Positions 28,718-42,700 of a DNA stretch of 64,000 nucleotides are shown piece after piece. A model generated the notes under the pieces. It did not search any database and had not been told where the DNA came from. It saw only the letters and a list, made by a program, of their open reading frames with translations. The stretch's first letter is position 1. Each line of letters opens with the position of its first letter. This DNA comes from Psoroptes ovis (Eukaryota; Arthropoda; Arachnida; Sarcoptiformes; Psoroptidae), in the NCBI GenBank assembly GCA_002943765.1, contig PQWQ01000006.1, positions 1,736,001 through 1,800,000 on the forward strand. Reading direction: 5' to 3'. Position numbers and translations under genes: made by a program.

Positions 28718-28907
28718 ATTTAGATCAGTGATTCCCAAACTTTTTGGAGCCATCGCCCACTTTCACAAAAAAAATATTCTTCATCGCCCACCCCTTAAGA
28801 AATCTCCATTGCCCAATAATGTGCCAATGGACCATTATCGCCCACCTGAAGCGCCTAATCGCCCAAGGTGGGCGATATCGCCCAGTTTGGGAATCACTGA
28901 TTTAGAT
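28718..28907. mobile_element. hAT-type MITE with 8-bp target-site duplication
   Basis: The element proper is 28726-28899 (174 bp). Terminal inverted repeats of 16 bp (CAGTGATTCCCAAACT) are perfect, and the insertion is flanked by the identical 8-bp duplication ATTTAGAT at 28718-28725 and 28900-28907. An 8-bp duplication with CAGTG...CACTG ends is diagnostic of the hAT superfamily. It has no transposase, so it is non-autonomous. Inside are five exact copies of TCGCCCA (28753, 28784, 28838, 28859, 28878), one variant TTGCCCA (28809) and one inverted copy (28869), resembling the subterminal motif arrays that hAT transposases bind. Confidence 0.93.
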
Positions 28908-29037
28908 GAATGTGATGCCTAGCCTAATCAATTTGTTTGGCAACTTTGAATCGGATAGGATTTTGTTGTTTTTCGTCTTTAAATCGTCCGAACAAAGCAA
29001 ATTGTGACCAAAAAATAAAAGTTTTTATTTTTTGCAG

Positions 29038-29104
29038 ATCAAAAAATGATCCAATTCAAAATTCCGAAATTTCATCATCAGCGGCAGAATACATTTCAAA
29101 ATGC
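29038..29104 (+). CDS. Candidate exon (SKNDPIQNSEISSSAAEYIS)
   Basis: Strong pyrimidine-rich acceptor TTTTTGCAG at 29037. In phase 2 the segment reads as a Ser/Asn/Glu-rich peptide; another frame is open for about 117 codons but becomes Tyr/Phe-rich low complexity. The possible donor GTACAC at 29105 is weak. The phase fits the candidate exon at 24413. Could equally be chance. Confidence 0.2.
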
Positions 29105-32100
29105 GTACACATCGTCTCATCGTTATTATTATTATTATTACTACGCATATATTTTTCCGAAATACATTTCCGATTCATTCAGAATTTCAAAACAACGAAT
29201 AAAATATGAATACTTTAATTTATTCCATATTTATTTCTTTTTCTCGGATTCTTTGAAAATGAAGAATATTTTATATTTTCAACTTTTATTCTCCATAAAA
29301 ATAGGAGCAAAATTTCAAATCATTTCCGATCGATTCTTGAGTCATTTTTTGATATATATCTATCTATGTATTAATATATCTTTGAAGCCGTTGAATTAAA
29401 TTGAAATAATAATAATAATAATAATGATAGTAATATAAATTACAAATAATCTTATATTAATGATATGATTATGATTATATTATACATTTCGTCCCATATA
29501 AATATGTATGTGTATTCTTGTCATCATTTCATCTCAAATTATTATTATTATTATCATCATCAAGAATTATATTTCAATTTTTTTTTCATTGAGTATTTTT
29601 ATGGGAATCAGAAATCAGAATCAATTCATTTTGAAACGACAATTCTTGATGACAAATCAAAATTGTGAACATTGAATTACATTGAATATGGAATAGGAAA
29701 AAATTCAAAAAAAAGTCGATTGGTTTCGCTTATGATCCCGATGATGATCATGATCATGATCATTTTCTTAATTCAATTCGATACGATTCGATCAATCTTC
29801 ATGATGTTTTATTGATGGTGTATGTGTTTTTAGTTGACTTTTTACCATCGTTGCTGCTGCTTCAGATGTTGATGATGTTTTTCTTGGGTGAATCGGATCA
29901 TTGCAGAATTTGAATTTTTTCGTTTCAATGCGGTAATTGATTTACACACACTTATTGCTCATTGCTTTTCAATTTAGTGTCATCGAATTTGAAATGATGG
30001 AAGAAAAAATGAAAAAACCAGTAATGTATCGTTCATCAATTGATTTTTTTTGTTTCGACGTTGTGTATGTATTTTCGATTAACATTATAAACATGGCAAC
30101 AACGACAGCAAAAAATGCCATCAAATAATCATCAGTCATCGATTTATTTTATTTTATTTCAATGCTGTTGTTATTGTTTAACAACAAAGATCAGAAAAAA
30201 AAATAAAAACATAAAATCCCAACATCCAAAAACATTATACTTGTCATCCAACGAAAAATGGGGAATAATAACGACGATTTTGTTTAGTTGTTTTTCAATG
30301 ATGATTCCATTTACAATTTTTACTTGAATGATTCAAATGCAGCAAAGAAGCGAATAAAAAATTGTCGATTTTCCGACTCGTAGAATTTGACAATTGAAAA
30401 TCAAAAAAGAGAATCAAGGAAAAGAAACTTGGCTCTTAATGTTTTACGATAATAAAATTGATGATGATAATATGGAATCATGAATGGTTTATGAATTTTT
30501 TCTATTCTTTCCTTGTTTTTCTTGTATTATTCTTACTGGAATGTTATGTTTTGCATACATTTTAGAAATTTCGAATTCTGCATCGGCAGCAACGACAGCA
30601 AATAACGAAAAATTTCTAAAATCAACCAAGATGGAAAGAAAAAAGTTTTTTTGGCCATAATATGTTCAGCTCCATCTCTCTATCTCTCTCTATCTTTCCA
30701 GTGTTTGTTAATTGATTGGCTTTTAAAAACAGATGAAAAAATTGTACGAAATTAAAATCCAATGTCTTTAAATCATTAATTCCATATAAAAAAATAAATA
30801 AATGAAACATTGATATCATTATTTGGGTCCGGATGATGAGATTTTTTCTAAGATACTGGAGTACTATAGTTCTTTTTGCAATTATTTTGTCCATTTTTTG
30901 TCATCATTCTTCCATTTTTTATTTTATTTTCGGTCGATAGAATTAATTATCGTCTATTCTCTGATGATGATGCTTGCTTGAAATTCTAGTTTTTGAGAAA
31001 ATGAATGATGATTGCGTGTTTTATGTTAGACATCTCTTATTTTGATTATTGTTTTATTGTCGTCGTTTCAATGGTCGTTGTTGTTTGTCAACAATTAAAT
31101 CGAAAAAAATTGTTTTGTTTTATGGATTTTTGTTTTGAATCATCACTCACAATTCTCAACGATTTTTTTGTTGTATAAAATGAAATGTTTTTTTTCATTT
31201 CAATATTCCATGTTTTCAGAATTAAACAACTACAACAGCAGCATCAGCAGCTGCAGTAATGATGATCCCCATAAGAATCACATTTTCGACTATGGCGATG
31301 TTCTTTTTGCTTTTTAATCAATGCTTTCATTTGCTTTTTGACTGCCATTTTCTTAATTGTCATTATTTTTCAAAATCCGGTTCGCTTTGTGCATTTATCG
31401 ACCAGTGATTTTGGCGCAACGACTGAGAATGAGAATTAAGAATTTGTCACCAAAGAAAAAACTTTTTGCTTTAATGTTTTCATGGATCGACGAATATCTT
31501 GGCTCTTGATGATTGTCTGTCTGTGTGTGTGTGTGTTTGTGAGCGTGTATATTCCTAGATGTTTTGGTTAATCATCGCTGCGACAATGACCGAAACTGGT
31601 GGATGAATTCTTAAATTCATTTGTCAAATTTTCTATTTGTAGCAAAGAATGGAAAAAAATTCAAGAATGGAAATGTTTAATGATTATAAGAATCCGGACT
31701 TTCCATTCAAAACGATGATGATAATTATTTGATTGTGAAAATTGAAAATTTTCAATTTATAATCGATTTTATCATTATCATTCTTATTATCATCATCATA
31801 ATTATCATTATTTGTTGACCAGACATATTGTAATGATGATGATCATTTTAAATGTTTCAATTTAATAAAAAAAAATGCTCAAAAATTAAAAGGAATGAAT
31901 GGTAAATGTCTTAACCCACAAATAGCATCATTATATTTTCATTTTTGACTTATTTCTTCATAGAAATGAGGAAAATTTTCCATTAAAAAAATGAAATTAA
32001 ATCTTTTAAAAAAATGATCATTTCCTAAAGATCATTTCAAATCAAATTTGGCCATTATTTTTCGTAAAAATATTTCTTATATTCTTCAAATGCTTTAATC

Positions 32101-35100
32101 TTATAGAATTATCGTATTATTCTTGAGTATTGAATGATTTGAATTTTTTGAAATTTATTTGAATTTTTCACATAGAAAACTAGAAAATAATGATAATGAA
32201 AGCAATAAAATTCCAAAATGAAATTTTTAAAATTATTCAATTACCAACAAACAACACGATTCTTTCATCTATGCATATTGAATATATCGCTTAACATGAT
32301 GATCATGTTGATGATGATGATATTGCCATACGCATCACTTGTTTTTTTGTTGTTGTTCTTTGTTGCTCATTGTTATCATCGTATCGTTGATTAACAGTAA
32401 AATTTATTGTTGCTGTAGTTGGCGATTGTCCTTTTTATTGTATTTTTATTCTACAAACACATTTTAAAAATGTGAAAATGAAATAAAATTCATTGTCATA
32501 CATTCATATATTTAATACATTCAATGCCCCGTACAAGCAGATGTCCGTTTGATTATTGAATATTATATAATATATTCTATGGAATGAATACGGAAAAATA
32601 TGACCAAATTTTTGATGGCCATCGATGGCATTTTGCATCTATATTTTTGGCCCAAAATTTCCATTGTTCTCGACGTGATATATGTTTACAAATATCTGCC
32701 AAAAAATGCAAGTGAAAAATGAAAATTATGGGAATATTCTTTAATATATTCCGAATATATTTTTAAGTTTTGTGTTCTTATATATTTTTATATATGAAAT
32801 ATTTCCGTTTTCCGTTCATTTTATGTTTTTGAAACCAGAATGGATGATTCAATCGTTCATACACATTTTAAAAATATATACTCGAGCACGAAGAACTATT
32901 GAATCATCGTTCATTGACCGAATGAATTTCAATCATTTGAAACACCGTCCATTGAATGGATGCGTTGATGTTTTAGTATTGAAATATTATTCCTATTTTC
33001 TTATTTTTTGATGAAAATTGAGAAATTCTTATTTACATTTTACATTATGAATTTTTCGCTCTATTTTGTAAAAGAATACGCCTTTTATTTGCAATATATT
33101 CACCATTTGAAAAAAGTTTATGTATTTGTCGTATATTTGATATGTGCATTTGCATTGTTCCAGGAATTTCTTCTGGTTTTCTTGTATTTCTCGCGTGGTG
33201 TTGTATTCTTAAATTTGATATAGTTTTCGATTGCTTTTAGGTTTTTTCATTTTATTTATTTTGTCCTTTATGAATCCAAGAATTTCATAATATTTTTCCG
33301 CATATTCATGGTACTATATGTGTTTGTTGAAATTTGGAAGAAAAAAATGAGAATTTTTCCATTTTGAAATTCATCATGAATCAATATACCAAGTGATATA
33401 TAATATTGCAGAATCGTTATCACATCAAACACACGCAGGAATGCGATTGTTCCTGATTTCAGTAATTTCGATTCTAAAAAGAAAGAATCAACCATCTTCC
33501 TTAGTTATATATGATTATATGTCAACTAAATAATCTTGCTACTGTTGGTATTGTACTGTATTGAACTTTTAATTTGTTCCAGCCCTAAATTTTGCTTGAA
33601 TACCGCGATTTTTTTCTGACTATAAAATTAATTTACCGTTATGTACTGATGATCATTGTTATTATTATTATTGCATTTTCTACCATTAAAATGTCATGCG
33701 CTTTTGTTTATTTTTTCAAATTAAAAAAATGAAACTTTTTACGATTGTAAATTATTATCCAGATAGGAAGAAACAAACACAAAATTCAATTGTTCAATCA
33801 CATTTTAACACAATTCTTGATGTCGGTGAATCAAAACAATATCATTCATTCATTTGTCTCCATTCAACGCATACACACGTAATCAATTCATTTGAATGAT
33901 TCGCTTTTAAAGAAGAATCGTAGAAATTACCATGTTTTTTACTGTGTTTGTATAACATCAAAGTAAATGTCCTAATTGCTTGAATGTATTTTAAAAATAG
34001 AAATAAGATTTACGAAATGAACATGAAACATCATTTCATCATAATCGCTCATAGAAGTTGGAAGAAATTGGAAAAAAATGATGAACTTAATCATAGTCAT
34101 CAACAACGACAGAATCTTCGGCGACAAACAACCATCATCGCCATTAGCATCAATGATGATAATATAATTTCATTCATAAAGAATTATTTTTGAATTTATT
34201 CATTCATTTTTTATCAAGAAAAATGAAATAAATAAATTTCAAATTATGAATTGAAAACACACATAATTGCAACAAACGCCTACATTAAACGACGAATCAT
34301 TAAATTATTTCATACGAATCACATCATTTCAAGCCAACAAATGGGTAATGTGTTCGTTGATAATAAATATGAATTTTGTACTGAGAAAATCAAATTTGTC
34401 TTATTTTTCTCTCTTGGTTCAAAATGAATTAGTTTTTTGCCCTAAATTTCCAATGAATAAAGGAATATTATTGCAGATAATAATGATAAATCTTTATTCT
34501 GGTGATCTGCTTGGTAGCATTTGCACCGTGAAATAATTGAGTAATGTAGAATATGGAGTAATATTGCAAATGATTATTAATAAAATGATAATCATTTTCA
34601 TTATTCCAGTTTTAATTCGAGACAAAACTTGAAAAATATGAATTTTTTCATACAATTTTTCAATTTCAATTTTGTTTTGTTTTTTTTCGTCATTCATTTT
34701 TTTGAATAACTCATTTCCAACAATCTTGAATTGATGATGGCTTTTTTTATTTTAATTTATTTACTCAATGTTACGTATGTATTTGTTGTCGTTGATGTTG
34801 TTTATTGAAATTTTTCATTAATTTTATATCACTGATATTTTATTATTTTTTCAATATTTCATGGCTGTTCAATTCAATATTTTGTTGTCAATACTGTCGT
34901 TTGAAAGTGCTTTTTTTCATTTACTTTCAATAGCTCCAATTGTCCATCCGCAATACGATGAATAAACGAATGTACAGATAATGATGGTGAAATTTTTCAT
35001 TTTTCCTGTCATTTTTTTCATGATTGTAATAATAATAATAACAATTATTTCAATTGTGCTCAATTTATCAAATTTTTGTTTGTTCAATAATTTTACATTT

Positions 35101-36520
35101 TTTAAAATTTCGAGTTGCAAAAATTTTCAATACAAATTTGATTAAATATTCCAGTGATTAGTCTTCGTTTGTTTGGTGGTAAATTTGTTTCAAAGAAATT
35201 TTCTCTTTTAGAAATTATCCTTTCAATATCACTCAATTTATTTCAATCCATTTGATAATAATCATATTCCCTATCATTTTGGTGTGTTTGTGTGATTCCA
35301 TTTATCAAATTAGTTTTTATTTATTTATTTATTTGCTCCCATTCATTCATTTCAATCATATCAAATCTAATATACATTTATTTATGTTTCATTTATTTAT
35401 CTTGTTTATTTCAAATCGTTCATCATCATCATACATACACCATACATACGCATCATCATATTTCAATGTAAATTTACAATTTGATAAAAAATGGAAAAAA
35501 TTATATCAATACATTGTCATTATTATTTGTTATTTGAATTGCTTGTCAAAAGAATTTGAATCAGAATTTTTCGTTTTATTCTGATCGTTTTAATGTCTAG
35601 ATTCAATAATAATAATAATCATAAAAAATAGTTATGATTGTCATTTTTTCTTATATCATTTATTTACTTATTATTATGATTTACATTTTTTTATCATTTC
35701 AAATCATTGATGATTGAAATAAATCTATTAAATCATTGAATGAATGAATCAATGAAGGAATGAATGAATGAAATGATACATTAATTTCAACATTCAATAA
35801 ATAATTAAATTATGTTAGGTTTTATTTTATTTCATTTCATTTCATTTCGTCTTGTTCATTCATTCATTCATTTATTATTATACTCTAAAATCATTGAAGC
35901 GCAAATATTTTTCCGACTACAAGTTAACTTTTATTTATTTTTATTCATTTATATTTATTTGTTTCATTGTTTATTTCAATTTTGTTTTATTTTTCTCTGT
36001 ATAACGAATTGAATTGATTTGAAATGAGATGAAATGATGTTTGATGATTGAACATTTGTTGTTGTTGTTGATGGCGGTGGTGATGATGGTGATGCACAAT
36101 GTGTGATGATCCGTAAGGTCTCTCATTGACTTTTTGACAAAAAATTTTTTCGACTACCGCATACACACACAATGGATTGCTTAATGTTTTAATGTATTTA
36201 TTTTTATTCTTTTTTTTTCCTGGTGAATTCACCAATGAGAATTTGAAAAAATTAAAAGCGTGCACGCGTTCAATGTTTGATTTATTCCCGAAAACATCGT
36301 TGAACACGTGTTCTATGATGTTTTCAACAACAAATTTTTTTATTTTCGTTTTCCTAAGAATTTGATTGTTTGTTTCAATTTTAATTTGAATTTTTGTGCT
36401 CAATTTGGTTTTCAACAGATTTTTGTTTTTTGTTGAAACAACGAATTCATTATAAAAATTGAAAATTTCATTTTTTTTATTCAAAATTTTGTTTTATTTT
36501 TTTTCTTTAATTTACAACAG
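29105..36520. other. Non-coding region upstream of talin
   Basis: AT-rich DNA without a recognisable coding exon. GC-raised patches after AG acceptors occur near 30567 and 31222 (CAGCAACGACAGC and CAACAGCAGCATCAGCAGC) and may be leader exons or chance. The region probably contains the talin promoter and one or more untranslated first exons, because a strong acceptor sits at 36520. Their positions cannot be fixed from sequence alone. Confidence 0.45.
31522..31536. repeat. (GT)n microsatellite
   Basis: Short uninterrupted GT repeat, imperfectly extended on both sides by TCTG and TTTGTGAG. Confidence 0.8.
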
Positions 36521-36733
36521 ATTGATTATTAAAAAATATTATATGTGACAACAAAACAAGATACACATATCATATTCTTGGATCAATTATTGCGATAAAA
36601 TTATTATTAACCGACGACCTTTATTTGAATGCCTTAAATTTTGTTATTTACTTATTTATGAATTATTAAATGAATAAATATTTTAAATGTGAATCAATGT
36701 TAAAAATCTTTTTAAAACAATATTGTGGACAAA
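36521..36733 (+). other. 5' untranslated leader of talin, after a spliced acceptor
   Basis: Begins after a long T-rich tract ending TTTACAACAG (36511-36520), an excellent splice acceptor, and runs to the talin ATG. An in-frame TAA at 36713 just upstream of the ATG supports 36734 as the true start. The transcript probably begins in one or more non-coding exons further left. Confidence 0.6.
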
Positions 36734-39700
36734 ATGCCTAAAATATCATTAAAAGTACATTTTCCTGGTGGTCATGAATCATCATCACCTGATGTTACGA
36801 AAAAAATTCAATTAGATGCATCGCTTAAAGTAAAGAAAGCGATCGAAGAAATTTATTCAAAACAAAATGAACGTCGTGCACAAATGGGAAAAAGTAAGTT
36901 TTGAACTTAATTAAGCTTCTAATTTTGGCATTTTTTTATTTGCATGAACATTGATTGATTAAATTTCGAATTTGAAAAAAATAAAATTAAAAAAAATTAG
37001 GTTCCGATTATGCATTGTATTTCTTCAAAGAAGAAAATGGAAACAAAACAGGATTTTGGTTGGATCCTGAACGTGAATTACAATATTATCTATTACGTGA
37101 TGATGATAATGTAGAATTCCGTTATAAAATGCGACCATTGAAAATACGTTTATTAGATGAATCGATTAAAACTATAAATGTTGACGCAAGTCAAACGATC
37201 GAAAATCTAATGCCAATAATTTGCGATAAATTAGGTGTGGCAAATTATGAAGAATATTCCTTATGTCGCGAGCCTACAGATGTTGTCGATGCAGAAAACA
37301 TGAATGGTATCACAATGAATGGTACGATGAGAAATACATTGCGTAAAAATAAAGATCAAAAGATGGAACAATTGAAAAGAAAATTGAAAATTGATGATGA
37401 TATGAATTGGGTTGATCATATGAAAACATTAGAAGAACAAGATATTGGACCGAATACAACATTAATATTTCGTCGTAAATATTTTTACTCAGATCAAAAT
37501 ATCGATTCACGAGATCCGATGCAATTGCATTTATTATATGTACAAACACGTGATGCAATCATAAATGGTACACATCCAGTAACAATGGAACAAGCATGTG
37601 AATTCGCCGGTATTCAATGCCAAATTGATCATGGTGATAATGTTGAAACTAAACATAAAACTGGATTTTTAGATTTGAAAAATTATTTGCCAAAAGATTA
37701 TGCCAAACAAAAGAATGCTGAAAAACGCATTTTCATTGAACATAGAAATCAACGTGGCCTTAGCAATGTTGAAGCTAAAGTTAAATATGTTACAAAAGCT
37801 AGACAATTGAATACGTATGGTGTCACATTCTTTTTAGTCAAAGAAAAAATGCAGGGTAAAAATAAATTAGTGCCCAGACTGCTTGGTGTCACCAAAAACA
37901 GTGTATTAAGATTGGATGAAAAAACTAAGGAAATTCTAAAAACATGGCCATTGACTACAGTCAAACGATGGGCACCCACACCAAATAGTTTTACATTAGA
38001 TTTTGGTGACTATTCAGACAGTTACTACTCAGTACAAACTACAGAAGGTGAACAAATATCAAAATTGATTGGTGGCTACATTGATATTATTTTAAGACGT
38101 AAAAAAGCTAAAGATCATTTCGGCATTGATGGTGATGAAGGCTCAGCAATGATTGAAGATAGTGTATCACCATCAAAAGCAACCATCATGCAACATCAAC
38201 CAGACTCCAAACCATCGAAACCAATTATTGAAGATGTTGCCATTCCAGGCATTATTCGCACTGGCGGAGTCGGCACTCCTCAAGTCATCAAAGTAGATCA
38301 AGTACCTGAAGTAAAACAAATACCAGTAGTTAAATCACAAGCACCATTAACTCAATCACCAGTGATGGCTGCACAGCATCCAAAATATTTACAGACTGGT
38401 CTTTCTGATCCACAACGTGCATTATTAGGAACCATTGGTACTGGTCAAGATGCCGTACAAAAAGCATTGAATGAACTGGATTCTAAAGCACACATACCAG
38501 AATATGGCCCTGATTTAGGCTACAAACAAGATCAATTAGATGTCAAAAAAGAAACAGTTTCATCTCAAATGGCTGCATTGAATGCTGCAACAGCCCAAGT
38601 TTTGACATTAACATCTGTCCCTGAAGATGAAGTCGACCATCCTGCTTTAGGTGCAGCCATCAGTACTATCACGACAAATCTGCCTGCCATGGCTAAAGAT
38701 GTGAAAATGATTGCTGCTCTCACCGATGATCATGATCGTGGTGAAAAATTGATTGATGCTGCCAGAAATCTATGCAATGCATTTTCTGATTTGTTGAGAG
38801 CAGCCGAGCCATCAAACAATGTTCCTCGACAAAATTTGATTACAGCCGCCAACAAAGTTAGTGATGCAACATCTAATCTCCTTTATAATATTGATGATGA
38901 TAATATCGATAGAGATGCATCGGATACATTGCTAAGTCTATCAAAACCAGTAGCCAATGCAACAGCCAAATTGGTACTTAAAGCAAAAGATGTTGCATCA
39001 AGATGTGAAGATCAAGCAGCCAAAAATCGAGTTATTAGTGCTGCAACACAATGTGCTTTGGCCACATCGCAACTTGTATCTTGCGCCAAAGTGGTCGCTC
39101 CAACCATTCATAGTCCTAATTGTCAAAAGCAGATTGTCGATGCATCTAAAGAGGTTAGCAAAGCAGTTGATGGTATCACACGAGTTTGCCAAGATTCCGT
39201 ACGTGATCCTTATTTGAATGGAGAAGTTAATCAAGCTGCCAACGAAGTTAATGATGCTCTGAATAATCTCTTGAATTATGTTCGTTCTTTGAGTGGTGCA
39301 GGACGCGGGCATCGAGGACGACCAGGCGATGATGGTGCAGTTGATACAATTCTAGATGCAACCGATCGTTTATTTAGCAGCACTGGTGATGCTTCAGAAA
39401 TGGTCAAACAAGCAAAAATATTGGCTCAAGCCACATCACAGTTGATTCAAAACATTAAAGGTCAAGCTGAAACACAACCAGATTCTGACATTCAAAAACG
39501 TTTATTATCAGCGGCCAAAAGTTTAGCTGATGCAACATCACGTTTGGTGGAAGCCGCCAAAGGATGTGCAACAAATCCAAATGATTCTAATTCACAAGCT
39601 GCTTTGCGTGCCGCAGCCGAAGATTTAAGAAACGCTACCAATTCGGCTGCCCAAAATGCTCTCAAACAAAAACTAATGAACCGATTAGAATCGACCGCCA

Positions 39701-42700
39701 AATACGCTGCTGCAATGGCAACCCAAAATATTGCTGCAGTGCATGGATGTGCACAATATAACCAAAATGCGCACAATCAAAATGAAATGAATCAAATGTG
39801 CCGTGAAGTGAATGGAACAATTCCTCCGGTAGTTAGCAGTATCAAAGCCTATCACAATGAGCCGAACAATTCTGGAAAGCAATCACAATTAATAAATGCT
39901 TGTGAGAATTTCATGGGTCCTGCGCTTCGATTGGCTAATGTATCATTATCATCGTCGCCAACTATAACGGATAAGTCAGCCTCCATTCAGTTGACACAGT
40001 CCGCCCAACAATTGGCCGAAGCATTATCAGAACTTAGAAGTTGTTTGAATAAAGCATCAGAAGCATGTAGTATCACCAATGAAATCAATGCAGCCATTGA
40101 CAATATTCGTCAATTGAATATTGAATTATCAGAATGTCGAATGGCTGCTTTGAAACATACATTAAAACCATTGCCTGGCGATAATTTTGATCATTGTTCA
40201 TCACGTTTAAATGCTGCATGTAAATCAGTTGCATCCGCTATGGCACAGTTATTAAGTGCAACATCACAAGGTGAACAAAATTATATCGGTACAGCATCAA
40301 GAGAAGTGACAAGTTCGTTGAAAAATTTGACCAGTGCTGCTCGTGGTGTAGCAGCCACTGCTACTGAACGTGATGTACAAATGCAAGTGTTGGATCATTC
40401 AAATCAAATTCTTGAATTATCTGTAACATTGTTCGAAGAAATTCGTTGGGCTTTAGATAACTGTCAAGATTCTGAACGACATCAACGTCTCACAAATATA
40501 GCCAAATCATTATCGTCGGCATTGCAAAATTGTGTGACATGTTTGCCGAGTCATAAAGATGTTGATGAATCAATACGTGTCATTAACGATTCAACACGTA
40601 CGTTAAGTTACGATAATCATTATTCGCATAAATCATATGCTGAATTACAAAATGAAATTTCAAATGCTGCTGCACGATTGAACGAAGCAACATCAGAAGT
40701 TATTGAATCTTCACGTTCACCATCGAAATTGGCACCAGCATCCAAAAATTATGCCAATCATTATTCAAATTTGTTCCAATTAAGTAATGAAATTTCTGGA
40801 CAAACAAATGACAATGCTGTTAAACAACAGATAATGACGTGTTTGGAAGGACTTTCAGCATCATCAAGTCGATTTTTATCGTCAGCCAAAACAGTATCAG
40901 CTGATCCGAATGCGCCCAATTCGAGCAGCCAATTGGCTGCAGCTGCACGTGCTGTTACACAAAGCATTAGCAACCTACTAGACGTTTGTTCATTATCGGC
41001 ACCCGGACAAAAAGAATGTGATCAAGCTATTCAAAATATTCAAATGATGAGATCATATTTAGATAACCCAAGCGTGCAATTAAATGATTCGACATATTTT
41101 GAATGTTTGGAATTAGTAACGGAAAAAAGTCGCCGTTTAGGTGATGCTATGACTGGCATTGCAAATTATGCTCGCCGTAATGAACATGAAAATTTTGGTG
41201 AATCTGTCAAAGATGCTTCAGATTCAGTGTGTGGTCTATTAGAAGGAGCTGCTCAAGCAGCATATTTAGTTGGTGCGTCTGATCCGTCTAGTGTAGCTGG
41301 ACGACCTGGCATCATTGACATCAATCTATTGAATCGATCACAAGAAGCAATACACAATTCGTGTGCACAATTGATATCACCGAATGCAACCAAAGATCAA
41401 ATTATCCGTTGTGCAACCGATATTGCAAAATCAACATCAAATCTATGCAATGCATGCCGTATTGCGTCGGCCAAAACACAAAACCCATATCATCGAAAGA
41501 ATTTTGTGCAATCTGCCAAAGATGTTGCCAATGCAACAGCAACATTAATCAAAGAAATAAAACCACTAGAAGAATCGAATGCACAACATATTAACGAAAA
41601 TTGTCGTCTTGCTACCAGACCATTGATCGAATCGGTTGATAATTTGATTTCTTTTGCAAATAGTCCTGAATTTGCATCCGTTCCGGCACAAATCAGTCCA
41701 AAAGCGCGTCAAGCACAGCAACCAATCATCACATATGGCAAAGCAATTATTGATGCGTCATCCAATATGATTATGTCAGCCAAAACTTTGGCTGTGAACC
41801 CGAAAGATCCACCAGGATGGCAAACATTGGCTAATCATAGTAAAAATGTTAGTGATTCGATCAAGAAACTTGTCACATCCATTAAAGATTCTTCACCTGG
41901 TCAAAATGAATGTGATGAAGCTCTTGAAAAATTGGGCTCTTGTATCAAACGATTAGATCAATCATCGTTGGATGCTATCAACAAAATGTTGCCTGTTCGT
42001 AATGATAATACACCCAAAGGATTCCGTGAAGCAGTTGCAGCATCGTTGTCTGAAATACGTGAAAATATTGATCCAGTTCGTGTGGCCGGAAAATCCAAAG
42101 CAGAAAAATTGGGCCATGCAATAACACAATTGATCAATTATTTTGATCTTCTAGTTTCAAATTCAATTGGATATGTATCGAAAATACCAGACGATAAACA
42201 ACAGAATCAAATTTTAGACAAATCAAAAGGTGTATGTGAAAGTGCTTTACAATTGATTTACACTGTGAAAGAATGCGGTGGTAATCCTAAAGCAACATCA
42301 TTACATGCAGAAATTGAAGATTCAAGCGCTGAAATGAAGAATGCTATCAAAAATTACGAGAATTTATTGCAATCAGCCGCCTCTGAAGAAGGTCATGTAA
42401 ATAGTATTGTGGAACAATTAACGAAATCATTAACAAGAATCGAAGAACGATCATATGCTTATTCTAATGGATCAAGTCCGGACAACATGTCTTATGTTGA
42501 CTATCAAACAAGAATGGTAGCTTGTGTCAAAGAAATAGCTAGAATAGCACAAGACATGGTAGGTCATGCCAAGAATAATTTGATGAGCACTTAAATAATT
42601 AATCATTTCTTTTTTTAGAGTGCTAAATCTGCAACCCAAGTATCTCAACTTGGTGCTCTATGCACAAGACTATCGGAGAATTATGCCAACTTGGCAAATG

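Noticed and set aside
35252..35584. 110-codon frame rich in Ile, Phe and Leu
   Set aside because: T-rich low-complexity sequence (TTTATTTATT runs) gives hydrophobic frames by chance.
35987..36484. Open frame of 165 codons on the minus strand, upstream of talin
   Set aside because: Lys/Asn/Ile/Phe-rich with a His and Gln run from simple repeats; no family resemblance, and it lies over the pyrimidine tract before the talin leader acceptor. Probably a by-product of T-rich plus-strand sequence, although its length is unusual.
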